NCBI GenBank assembly: GCA_002364975.1
Contig: DEYT01000168.1
Location: forward strand, 15,201 to 26,266
DNA length: 11,066 nt
Direction: 5' to 3'
Source of the DNA: Opitutia bacterium UBA3151
Lineage (GTDB): Bacteria > Verrucomicrobiota > Verrucomicrobiia > Opitutales > Seribacteraceae
Below are positions 1 to 6,589 of the stretch, one piece after another. The stretch's first letter is position 1, and each line of letters begins with the position of its first letter. Below the pieces are notes generated by a model. The model saw only the letters and a program-made list of their open reading frames with translations. It did no database searches and was not told where the DNA came from. The position numbers and the translations under genes are program-made.

Positions 1-2430
1 TTCTCCCCGAATTCGGTGACCCCATGTGTGGCTTGTATTGGTGTGGCCCCGACCGGGGAAGTCTTTGCGGGGGTTGATCAGATCGGATCGCTGGGTAAAG
101 GAGGAGGCAAAGGCCGCATTATCCGCCTGGTCGACGAGGATCATGACGGGATTTCCGATATTCGTACCGAGTATGCCTTGATTGATAACCCTAGGGGTAT
201 TTTGCCAGTTGGGAACAAACTGTATGTTCTGCATACAAAATGGGGTGAAGGGAAGAAGTTCGACGGGATGTTTCTCTCGGTGCTGGAAGATCTGGACGGG
301 GACGGGCTGGCTGATGGACCACCGAGGCACTTAGTCAGAGAGATAAGCACCCGCAAATATAATCAGGCTCGTGGGGTTGATCATACGACCAATGGTATCC
401 GCATGGGGATTGACGGGTGGATTTATGTAGCGGTGGGAGATTTTGGATTTGTGGATGCCACCGGTACGGATGGAAAAAAACTGACCATGTTCGGGGGAGG
501 AATTATACGGGTCCGTCCGGACGGTACCGAACTAGAAACCTATGCCAGTGGATTACGCAACATTTACGATGTTGCGATCGATCCCTTTCTGAATCTGTTC
601 ACCCGTGGAAACACCAATGATGGAGGGGGCTGGAATATGCGCTTTATTCATGAGGTTCAGACCGGCGAGTACGGTTACCCCATGCTTTTTAAGCGCTACA
701 CAAGTGAAATCATCCCCGCCTTGGTGGATGTGGGGGGCGGTTCCGGAACCGGTGCAATGTTCTTCGAGGAACCGGGTTGGCCGGAAAAGTACAATGATGT
801 GCCGATGATGTGTGACTGGGGACGGGGTCAATTATTCATTCACCGAATTTCCCCTGATGGCCCGAGTTTCACTCAGGAACAGGAAAACTTCATCAAGTGC
901 GGAAGAATCACCGATGTGGACTGTGACGGTTCCGGACGTTTATTTATTGGGAGTTGGAGTAATTCTGGTTTCAAAGGGGGAACGGGGGGCTATGTCGCCC
1001 GAGTCGTGCCCAAGAATTGGGAATACAAGGCGTTTCCAAATTTGAAGAAATGTAATACGGTCGACCTCGCTAATCTACTGCGCACGCACAGTGCCAAGAC
1101 GAGGTTGCATGCCCAGCAGGAAATCCTTCGTCGGGGAGGATCAGGCAAAGAAGTATTGGCCGTTGCGGTTGACAAGGTAATTGCTCCTAAATGCCGGGTG
1201 GCCGCGATTTTCACTTTGAAACAACTACTCGGTGAAAAGTCTCATAAGGATCTTTTGAAATTGATCGATGATCCTGCGGTGGCTGAACATGCACTGCGTG
1301 CGCTGGCTGACCGCAAGACGCAGCTCAATGGTGTTCCGGTTAAAGTATTTAAGGACGCCCTCAAGCATCAAAATCCACGGGTTCAAGTAGCGGCCGCGGT
1401 CGCTCTCGGACGGCTTGGAGACAAGTCAGCGGCAGAGGCTTTGCTTGCCGTCTCCAATCCACCCAAAGTGGAACCGCTCCCCATATTAGTGTCTCCCCTA
1501 GTGGAAAAGAGGCGGAGTCCCATGCTCCATCAAAGCCCAGTCATCGAGGGAAAAGGTATTCATAAGTTCGATATCGACATCTCTGGATGGAAGGAACTTC
1601 ACCTTACTCTCGGGGACGGGGGGAATGGAACTGGGAACGATCACGGTGCCTGGTTTGATCCCCTCCTAGTTAAGAAAGATGGAACCTCAATTAAGCTGAC
1701 CGATCTGAAGTGGTCCAAGGCGATCCAGGGCTGGGGTAAAACGCGTGTCGGATTTAGTGCGACCGGGGCGAAGCTTGCACGGAAGGACGGTAAGGAAATG
1801 AATAACGGAATCGGTACGCACTCCATTGGATTTATCAAGTACAGCAAACTTCCAGAGGAAGCGGTGCGGTTTCAATGTACCGCCGGTCTCGCCAGTACGG
1901 CTCACCGAGGAAAAGTACGTTTTTATGTGAGCCGGTCACCCGTTAAAAAATTAGCCGGCAAAGGGATGGAGGCGATTCCAGAAGGTCCGCATGCCATTCC
2001 GAATTCGGCATCCATCCTTCCTCATGTTGCCCGGCAGGCATTAGTGTCACTGGATGCGTGGGCTGCATGTGTGGGTGCAATTGACACGCCCAACCAAGGG
2101 GGTGCCCTGATGGCGCTTCGCTATATGCACAGACCGGAAGCGGTTGATGCACTCATTGAATATTTCGAGGGCACGACGGAATCCGACACCAGGCAGCGAA
2201 TTGCACGAAGCCTAGTCAGACTGGTGAACCGCGAAAAACCCTACATCGGTGAGACATGGTGGAGCACTCGTCCGGATACCCGCGGCCCTTACTACTATCC
2301 GACTCCCTGGGAAAAGACCGATGCGATAATAAAGTCGTTGATGAAAGTAGCCAATTCGGGGGATTCTGCCACTCGTTTTGTCATTTCCGAACTGGCGAAA
2401 AAAGACCGTGCCGAGATCCCCGGTTTATAA
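1..2430 (+). CDS. PVC-type membrane-bound dehydrogenase-like protein: beta-propeller, HEAT repeats, NPCBM domain (5' partial)
   Basis: The reading frame is open from base 1, so the true start lies upstream; the GTG at 16 is internal. Of 809 visible residues, about 1-337 resemble the glucose/sorbosone-dehydrogenase-like propeller of PVC 'putative membrane-bound dehydrogenase' proteins. Two Asp-rich calcium-type loops (DEDHDGISD at residues 45-53, DLDGDGLAD at 97-105) and an NGIRMGIDGWIYVAVGDFGF stretch support this. Residues about 350-490 are Ala/Leu-rich HEAT-like helices. Residues about 515-645 look like an NPCBM carbohydrate-binding module (GWKELHLTLGDGGNG; GIGTHS). A second HEAT-like segment follows, with the TRPDTRGPYYYPTPW signature. 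Relatives I recall continue about 200-300 residues further into a CxxCH cytochrome c domain. This protein ends at IPGL with no CxxCH, so it is either a shorter variant or truncated. Role inferred: extracytoplasmic sugar binding or oxidation. Family call fairly sure; activity unknown. Confidence 0.8.
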   Translation, partial: FSPNSVTPCVACIGVAPTGEVFAGVDQIGSLGKGGGKGRIIRLVDEDHDGISDIRTEYALIDNPRGILPVGNKLYVLHTKWGEGKKFDGMFLSVLEDLDGDGLADGPPRHLVREISTRKYNQARGVDHTTNGIRMGIDGWIYVAVGDFGFVDATGTDGKKLTMFGGGIIRVRPDGTELETYASGLRNIYDVAIDPFLNLFTRGNTNDGGGWNMRFIHEVQTGEYGYPMLFKRYTSEIIPALVDVGGGSGTGAMFFEEPGWPEKYNDVPMMCDWGRGQLFIHRISPDGPSFTQEQENFIKCGRITDVDCDGSGRLFIGSWSNSGFKGGTGGYVARVVPKNWEYKAFPNLKKCNTVDLANLLRTHSAKTRLHAQQEILRRGGSGKEVLAVAVDKVIAPKCRVAAIFTLKQLLGEKSHKDLLKLIDDPAVAEHALRALADRKTQLNGVPVKVFKDALKHQNPRVQVAAAVALGRLGDKSAAEALLAVSNPPKVEPLPILVSPLVEKRRSPMLHQSPVIEGKGIHKFDIDISGWKELHLTLGDGGNGTGNDHGAWFDPLLVKKDGTSIKLTDLKWSKAIQGWGKTRVGFSATGAKLARKDGKEMNNGIGTHSIGFIKYSKLPEEAVRFQCTAGLASTAHRGKVRFYVSRSPVKKLAGKGMEAIPEGPHAIPNSASILPHVARQALVSLDAWAACVGAIDTPNQGGALMALRYMHRPEAVDALIEYFEGTTESDTRQRIARSLVRLVNREKPYIGETWWSTRPDTRGPYYYPTPWEKTDAIIKSLMKVANSGDSATRFVISELAKKDRAEIPGL

Positions 2431-2533
2431 CCACCCGGGTACATGTCCGGATATAAATATTAGGTTGTCTGAAGCGTTGACCAAGCAGAAGATGTTCCTG
2501 CATTCCAAAAAAAACCAGAAACCACATTTATTT
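2431..2533. other. Intergenic gap between composite protein and first sulfatase
   Basis: This 103-bp gap contains TATAAA-like sequence at 2453-2458 and a TTGACC at 2477-2482, but the two are in the wrong order for one promoter and neither has a convincing partner. No hairpin with a T-tract follows the stop at 2430. None of the three frames after the stop continues recognisable composite-protein sequence or encodes a CxxCH motif. I see no defined feature here. Confidence 0.4.
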
Positions 2534-3910
2534 ATGAAGCGATATTTTGTTTTAATTGCAGCTTGTATTTTCATGCAAATGGGAGTTCATAGATTGGCCG
2601 GGAACCAACCCAATGTGGTGATTTTACTGGCGGATGATTTAGGATATCAGGATGTGGGCTGTTATGGTGGTCCGGTTCAAACTCCTGCGATTGATCTGTT
2701 GGCTAAGGAGGGTGCCCGCTTTACCGATTTTTATTCCGGTTGCGCAGTCTGTTCACCTTCCCGGGCAACCTTGTTGACAGGTAGGCATCATATAAGAACG
2801 GGAGTGTACAGTTGGATTTCGGACGAAGCGCAAGACTCTCACTTGCTTCTTCGCGAACTCACGATTGCGGAAATTTTAAAGGATCGGGGATATTCCACGG
2901 CTCATATTGGAAAATGGCATCTGGGTTTACCGACAAAGAACCGGTCCAAGCCCACTCCCAGTCATCATGGGTTTGATTATTGGTTTACCACTTGGAATAA
3001 TGCATCTCCCAGTCATAAGAACCCGAATAATTTTATTCGGAATGGAGAGGCGGTCGGACCTTTGGAAGGTTACTCCTGTCAGTTGGTGGCGGATGAAGCG
3101 ATCGATTGGCTGGATCATCACCGCCATCTCAAGTCTCCCTTCTTTTTAAATATTTGGTTTCATGAACCCCATGCCCCGATTGCGGCACCCGATAAGATTG
3201 TTTCCACTTATGGTGAACTAAAAGACAAAGCCGCAATTTACTCCGGTACCATTGATAATACCGACCGGGCAATCCATCGGGTAGTCGAAAAATTACAGGC
3301 CATGGGAGTTCGTGAAAATACCTTGATTATTTATGCATCAGACAATGGTAGCTACCGGGAAGACCGGACCGGAAATCTAAGGGGAAGAAAGGGCTCAAAC
3401 TGGGATGGAGGAATTCGGGTGCCGGGCATCTTTTCCTGGCCGGGGGTGATTAAACAAAATAGTGCGATAAAGGAACCAGCTGGATTGGTTGATGTATTAC
3501 CCACTCTGTGCGGCTTGTTAAATTTGGAAGCACCTCAGGACCGAGTGGTGGATGGTTCTGATTTATCCACCTTATTGAAAGGTGAACCAAATAAGTTCAG
3601 AAGGCATCAACCTCTATTCTGGCACTTACAAAAATCCCGACCGATTGTGGCGATGAGGGATGGAGATTTCTCCTTGGTGGCAAATCCGGATTATGAAATT
3701 TCCACGACAAATATGTTTCAGGAATCTTGGATACCGACTATTAAGACTGGCGGGTATAAGGATTTCCAACTCTATGACCTGTCCAAAGATCCAGGCCAGA
3801 TCCAAAATATTGCTTCTGAAAATCCAGAATTACTTCATAAGTTGAAAGCGAAATTATTAAAAGTGAATCAAAGCATTATGTCGGATGGAACCGACTGGCA
3901 TCTCCAGTAG
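2534..3910 (+). CDS. S1-family arylsulfatase-like sulfatase, CSPSR core
   Basis: The product is 458 residues and hydrolyses sulfate esters, presumably on a glycan in the periplasm or outside the cell. The N-terminus (MKRYFVLIAACIFMQMG) is a signal peptide, which sets the start at 2534. The frame is open further upstream to 2378, but those codons overlap the preceding gene and do not look like protein. Metal ligands are Asp34-Asp35 (ADDLGYQD). The formylglycine site is Cys73 in C-S-P-S-R, followed by ATLLTGR. Lys127 and His129 lie in GKWHLG, His210 and His213 in HEPHAP, Asp270-Asn271 in SDNG, and Lys286 in RGRKG. All expected catalytic elements are present, so it should be active once Cys73 is matured. 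No clear ribosome binding site. Exact SulfAtlas subfamily and substrate are not determinable by eye. Confidence 0.93.
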   Translation: MKRYFVLIAACIFMQMGVHRLAGNQPNVVILLADDLGYQDVGCYGGPVQTPAIDLLAKEGARFTDFYSGCAVCSPSRATLLTGRHHIRTGVYSWISDEAQDSHLLLRELTIAEILKDRGYSTAHIGKWHLGLPTKNRSKPTPSHHGFDYWFTTWNNASPSHKNPNNFIRNGEAVGPLEGYSCQLVADEAIDWLDHHRHLKSPFFLNIWFHEPHAPIAAPDKIVSTYGELKDKAAIYSGTIDNTDRAIHRVVEKLQAMGVRENTLIIYASDNGSYREDRTGNLRGRKGSNWDGGIRVPGIFSWPGVIKQNSAIKEPAGLVDVLPTLCGLLNLEAPQDRVVDGSDLSTLLKGEPNKFRRHQPLFWHLQKSRPIVAMRDGDFSLVANPDYEISTTNMFQESWIPTIKTGGYKDFQLYDLSKDPGQIQNIASENPELLHKLKAKLLKVNQSIMSDGTDWHLQ

Positions 3911-3915
3911 TTTAA
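3880..3915 (+). terminator. Weak terminator-like pair of overlapping hairpins at the sulfatase stop codon
   Basis: Two short stems overlap around the stop codon. One is GTCGG (3880-3884) with CCGAC (3891-3895). The other is ACTGG (3894-3898) with CCAGT (3904-3908). Sharing bases 3894-3895, they cannot form together. The second is followed by an AT-rich but broken T-run (TTTAATTAAAA). Stems are only 5 bp, so termination is a guess. Confidence 0.2.
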
Positions 3916-3936
3916 TTAAAAAATATTTTCCTGCAA

Positions 3937-3994
3937 TTGACTTTGGATCAGACAAAAATTAATTAGAAAGATCGCTTGATTTATAATAAACATA
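3937..3994 (+). promoter_or_regulatory. Candidate promoter for the HMA/barrel pair
   Basis: A perfect TATAAT lies at 3982-3987 in a very AT-rich 136-bp gap, about 60 bp before the ATG at 4047. The hexamer 17 bp upstream (3959-3964, TTAATT) is a poor -35 box. A better -35-like TTGACT sits at 3937-3942 but is too far away for this -10. The gap also holds two AT palindromes, TTTAATTAAA (3911-3920) and AATTAATT (3957-3964). Supported only by consensus matching, which is easily met by chance in AT-rich DNA. Confidence 0.35.
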
Positions 3995-4046
3995 CTTTCT
4001 CAAAGAGTTGTATTTTCATAATTCCTGTTTTATTATTGGTTTCAAA

Positions 4047-4493
4047 ATGTATCGCTTATTTTTAATTACCATCTTTAGTTTTTTCGTTTCTTCAAATTTT
4101 ATCGTGGCGAATGAAGACAAAGAAGAAGCTCGTCCTGAGGTAAGACTGGCAGCAGCCGAAAAGATTTTATTGGATTCGTCCAATATATCACTGATTTATG
4201 TTGAAGGTTTAGTATGTCCTTCTTGTGCAATCGGAATTCGTAAAAACCTTTCAAAGATGAAAGTCGTTGATAACACAAGGTTTAAGGACGGCATTGATAT
4301 GAATCCTGAAACTCAGCTTGTTACTATTGCCCTCAAAGAGGGTGGTGTCCTGAACACTAAAGACTTAATTGAGTGTGTAGAAGATGCTGGTTACGCAGCG
4401 ATCGAAGAGTACAAACTGCATGATAGCCATTTGGATGCTCACAAGTTTAACCACGATGCATCCGTGAAAATAGTGCATCATACCAAGAAGTAA
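4047..4493 (+). CDS. Exported HMA-domain (heavy-metal-associated) protein with His-rich tail
   Basis: The product is 148 residues. I take the ATG at 4047 because it opens directly onto a signal peptide (MYRLFLITIFSFFVSSNFIVA); the upstream TTG at 4008 would add 13 unlikely residues. After an acidic linker (EDKEEARPE) comes an HMA/ferredoxin-like fold of about 77 residues. It has the metal-binding pair Cys57 and Cys60 (V-C-P-S-C), a following amphipathic helix, and a typical end, DLIECVEDAGYAAIEE. The central part (NTRFKDGIDMNPETQ) is longer than in MerP/CopZ. The last about 25 residues hold six histidines (HDSHLDAHKFNH...HH). Family knowledge: such domains bind Cu(I), Hg(II) or Zn(II). Being exported, it is more like periplasmic MerP than cytosolic CopZ. 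The next gene starts 11 bp after its stop, so the two are probably co-transcribed. Metal specificity unknown. Confidence 0.85.
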   Translation: MYRLFLITIFSFFVSSNFIVANEDKEEARPEVRLAAAEKILLDSSNISLIYVEGLVCPSCAIGIRKNLSKMKVVDNTRFKDGIDMNPETQLVTIALKEGGVLNTKDLIECVEDAGYAAIEEYKLHDSHLDAHKFNHDASVKIVHHTKK

Positions 4494-4504
4494 ATTCCCT
4501 TACA

Positions 4505-5329
4505 TTGATAAAGAATTTCTTTTTACTGGTAAGCACTTTTTATTGCTTTTTTGCTTCTCCTATAGTTAATGCCGATGACCCGGTAATGAATATGATGCCC
4601 CGGTGGTCTGGTGGTTGGGGATATCAAGTTCATTATGAATTCATCAATGAAACCGACTTGCTCATGGGTAGCAATAAGCTCTACCCAGGCCTTTCAGAGG
4701 AAATCAATGTCATGCATTTTGAAGGCGTTTATACATGGAAGAAAGAAATTCGTATCATTGCCAAGCTTCCCTATGTGTTGAGTGCGGAACGGGAAATGCC
4801 CGACGGTTCCGGAGGTAAATTGATCCAGAAAGACAGTGGGTGGGGGGATCTAAATCTTGGTCTTCCGCTTAAAAAATATTTCAATCTGGACGGAAAAAGT
4901 GGTTCCTGGACTTTTAAACCGATGGTGCGAATCCCGCTTTCTAAAAAAGACGAATACGATTTTTATTACAAAGAGTTCGGTGTTGGGCTGGGTTTTGGTC
5001 ATGAGTTTGAGACCGCAAATTTCTTCTTTGGATTCGGTTCAGCCTGGTGGATTTTTGACGGTAATCGCCCCGCTGAAATCCATTCTTCGCTAGATTTTGG
5101 CTATAATTTTGAGACTAAAAATTCGAACGGTTCAATCTTCTGGGAAACCGATTTACACTTCGAGGATGATGAATCCAGGACTCTGGGCTCAGGTCCTGCA
5201 TTCTACTTTAATCATAATGACACCATTCATTCACGAATCGAATGGAAGCATGATATAATTGACCACCAGGGAATTCTAGACCACGGCAACGGCAACCATT
5301 TTAAAGTCGGGATTGGCTGGGTTTTTTAA
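4505..5329 (+). CDS. Outer-membrane beta-barrel protein, MetA-pathway/transporter-like, TTG start
   Basis: The product is 274 residues. The start is TTG at 4505: it opens a signal peptide (IKNFFLLVSTFYCFFA...VNA, then DDP), while the first in-frame ATG, at 4586, would remove it. The mature chain alternates polar and aromatic/hydrophobic residues with Gly turns and ends in VGIGWVF, a terminal aromatic typical of outer-membrane barrels. A KLPYVLSAE...DSGWGDLNLGLPLKKYF segment (DSGWGD from residue 110) matches the pattern of the 'MetA-pathway of phenol degradation'/transporter barrel family (PF13557 type). The pairing with an exported HMA protein 11 bp upstream suggests a role in envelope metal handling or export of a metal-linked compound, but that is inference. 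Function of the family is poorly defined; the phenol name should not be taken literally. Confidence 0.7.
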   Translation: MIKNFFLLVSTFYCFFASPIVNADDPVMNMMPRWSGGWGYQVHYEFINETDLLMGSNKLYPGLSEEINVMHFEGVYTWKKEIRIIAKLPYVLSAEREMPDGSGGKLIQKDSGWGDLNLGLPLKKYFNLDGKSGSWTFKPMVRIPLSKKDEYDFYYKEFGVGLGFGHEFETANFFFGFGSAWWIFDGNRPAEIHSSLDFGYNFETKNSNGSIFWETDLHFEDDESRTLGSGPAFYFNHNDTIHSRIEWKHDIIDHQGILDHGNGNHFKVGIGWVF

Positions 5330-5442
5330 AATTAGGTAATTATAATCCCAGTATTCATCCTAATCGGAACTTGGGTACTTCGAATAAACTAAAGATAACA
5401 TAATTATTGCCTCTAGTTGGCTTAGTCGTTCAGTCTAAAAAA
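5330..5442 (+). promoter_or_regulatory. Intergenic leader of the PhoD-like gene with weak promoter candidates
   Basis: This is a 113-bp AT-rich gap. TATAAT occurs at 5341-5346, but the nearest -35-like hexamer (TTGGCT, 5313-5318) is 22 bp away. A second candidate is TTGGGT (5371-5376) with ATAACA (5395-5400) at 18-bp spacing, about 43 bp before the ATG. Neither is strong, and read-through from the barrel gene is equally possible. No clear terminator hairpin is visible. Confidence 0.2.
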
Positions 5443-6489
5443 ATGCGAGCCCAATTTTTTCTTTCCCTTTTTTTATCTGTATTTACAGCAAAATTAACAA
5501 GTGAATCTGATTCGAAGTTTAAAATTGCTTTTGGTTCATGCGGGAAACAAACCCATCCTCTTCCCATATTCTACGAAGTCGTTAAGCAAAATCCCAATGT
5601 ATTCATTTTCTTAGGTGATAATATTTATGGTGACACCCATGATATGGATGTCCTTAAAAAAAAATACCATGAATTAGGGGCAAAGGAATCTTATCAGCAC
5701 TTGATTCAAAACACCGAGGCACTGGCAACTTGGGATGATCATGATTATGGCCAAAATGATGCGGGTAAGTATTACACTCAGAAGGAGAGTTCAAAGCAAA
5801 TATTTTTGGAATTTTTTAAAGAACCTAAAAATTCAGAGAGGTATAAACACCACGGGATTTATCATTCAGTTTATAAAAAAACAGGAAATAAAACCATTCA
5901 GATCATTCTCTTGGATAATCGTACCTTCAGGGATGACTTGGTACGATTCCCGAAAGGACAAAAGATCCCGGGGCGCTTTTTTTACCGTCCCGATTATCTT
6001 CCCCATACGGATGACTCCAAAGCTTTTCTTGGAGAAGAACAATGGTTTTGGCTCGAAGATGAGCTTAAGAAAAAAGCGGATTTGCGAATCATTGCTTCAG
6101 GATCCCAATTTTCTCATGAATATAATGGATATGAATCCTGGACTAATTTTCCCCATGAACAGAAACGCCTCATCCAACTAATTAAGAAGACCAAAGCGAA
6201 CCATTTACTTTTTATTAGTGGAGATGTTCACTACGCTGAGGTCTCGAAATTTGAGCATCCAGATTGCTATCCGATTTATGATGTCACTTCCAGTGGACTT
6301 TCCAGTACATGGAGATTTGCAACTCCCAATAAGAATCGTTTGGAGGGCCCAATTATGGAAAACCATTTTGGATTATTATCCGTTGATTTTGAGCATGATG
6401 ATCCCCATGTATTAACTGAGATATGGGATATTCGCGGTAATCAGCGTGTAGAATTTTCCATTCCGTTGAATGAGATAAGCTTTCATTAA
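5443..6489 (+). CDS. Compact PhoD-like metallophosphatase (alkaline phosphatase D family)
   Basis: The product is 348 residues. The ATG at 5443 opens a short signal sequence (MRAQFFLSLFLSVFTA); the frame is open to a TTG at 5407 but those 12 codons add nothing useful. The calcineurin-like metal-site motifs appear in order: FGSC at 30-33, GDNIYGD at 58-64 (Asp59, Asn60), TWDDHDYGQND at 96-106, and SGDVHYAE at 259-266 (Asp261, His263). These are the hallmark blocks of the PhoD-type phosphatase/phosphodiesterase superfamily, whose characterised members use Ca2+/Fe3+ and release phosphate from organic esters. It starts almost directly with the catalytic domain, so the N-terminal Ig-like domain of classical PhoD (such as the much longer Bacillus protein) is missing; this short form is common in marine bacteria. 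Between sulfatase genes it could dephosphorylate the same polymer or nutrients, which is inference. Confidence 0.88.
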   Translation: MRAQFFLSLFLSVFTAKLTSESDSKFKIAFGSCGKQTHPLPIFYEVVKQNPNVFIFLGDNIYGDTHDMDVLKKKYHELGAKESYQHLIQNTEALATWDDHDYGQNDAGKYYTQKESSKQIFLEFFKEPKNSERYKHHGIYHSVYKKTGNKTIQIILLDNRTFRDDLVRFPKGQKIPGRFFYRPDYLPHTDDSKAFLGEEQWFWLEDELKKKADLRIIASGSQFSHEYNGYESWTNFPHEQKRLIQLIKKTKANHLLFISGDVHYAEVSKFEHPDCYPIYDVTSSGLSSTWRFATPNKNRLEGPIMENHFGLLSVDFEHDDPHVLTEIWDIRGNQRVEFSIPLNEISFH

Positions 6490-6589
6490 GAACGTTTCCT
6501 GTTCTATAAAATATTCTCATGGATGAAGAATTTCTATTGTGGATGAAAATTCGAATAGGTACTTATTAAATACCCTCGGGGCTTTTATT
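6490..6589 (+). promoter_or_regulatory. Leader of the three-sulfatase run with a 20-bp-spaced direct repeat
   Basis: The 100-bp gap holds TATAAA at 6505-6510 (possible -10, without a good -35). It also has an imperfect direct repeat, TGGATGAAGAATT (6520-6532) and TGGATGAAAATT (6540-6551), identical apart from one extra G. Starts are 20 bp apart, about two helical turns. Nearer the start codon is a broken inverted repeat, GGTA (6558-6561) with TACC (6571-6574). A 5-bp hairpin AGAAC/GTTCT (6489-6493/6501-6505) follows the PhoD-like stop but has no T-tract. Operator function is inferred from spacing and position only. Confidence 0.3.

Noticed and set aside
16..18. GTG as the start of the first gene
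   Set aside because: The frame is open to base 1 and the five upstream codons read naturally into the conserved domain; the start is outside the window.
133..315. Dockerin or EF-hand domain suggested by Asp-rich repeats in the first gene
   Set aside because: The two DxDxDG-type loops are about 50 residues apart within the propeller, as is usual for this family, and no paired dockerin helices are present.
2378..2533. Longer start for the first sulfatase, overlapping the composite gene
   Set aside because: The extra 52 codons overlap the preceding coding sequence in another frame, look non-protein-like and would bury the signal peptide that begins at 2534.
5735..6181. 148-codon open frame in another + frame inside the PhoD-like gene
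   Set aside because: It is Met/Ile/Lys-rich, with no domain, and overlaps the metal-site motifs of the real gene.
6489..6505. Rho-independent terminator after the PhoD-like gene
   Set aside because: The stem is only AGAAC/GTTCT (5 bp) with a 7-base loop and no following T-run.
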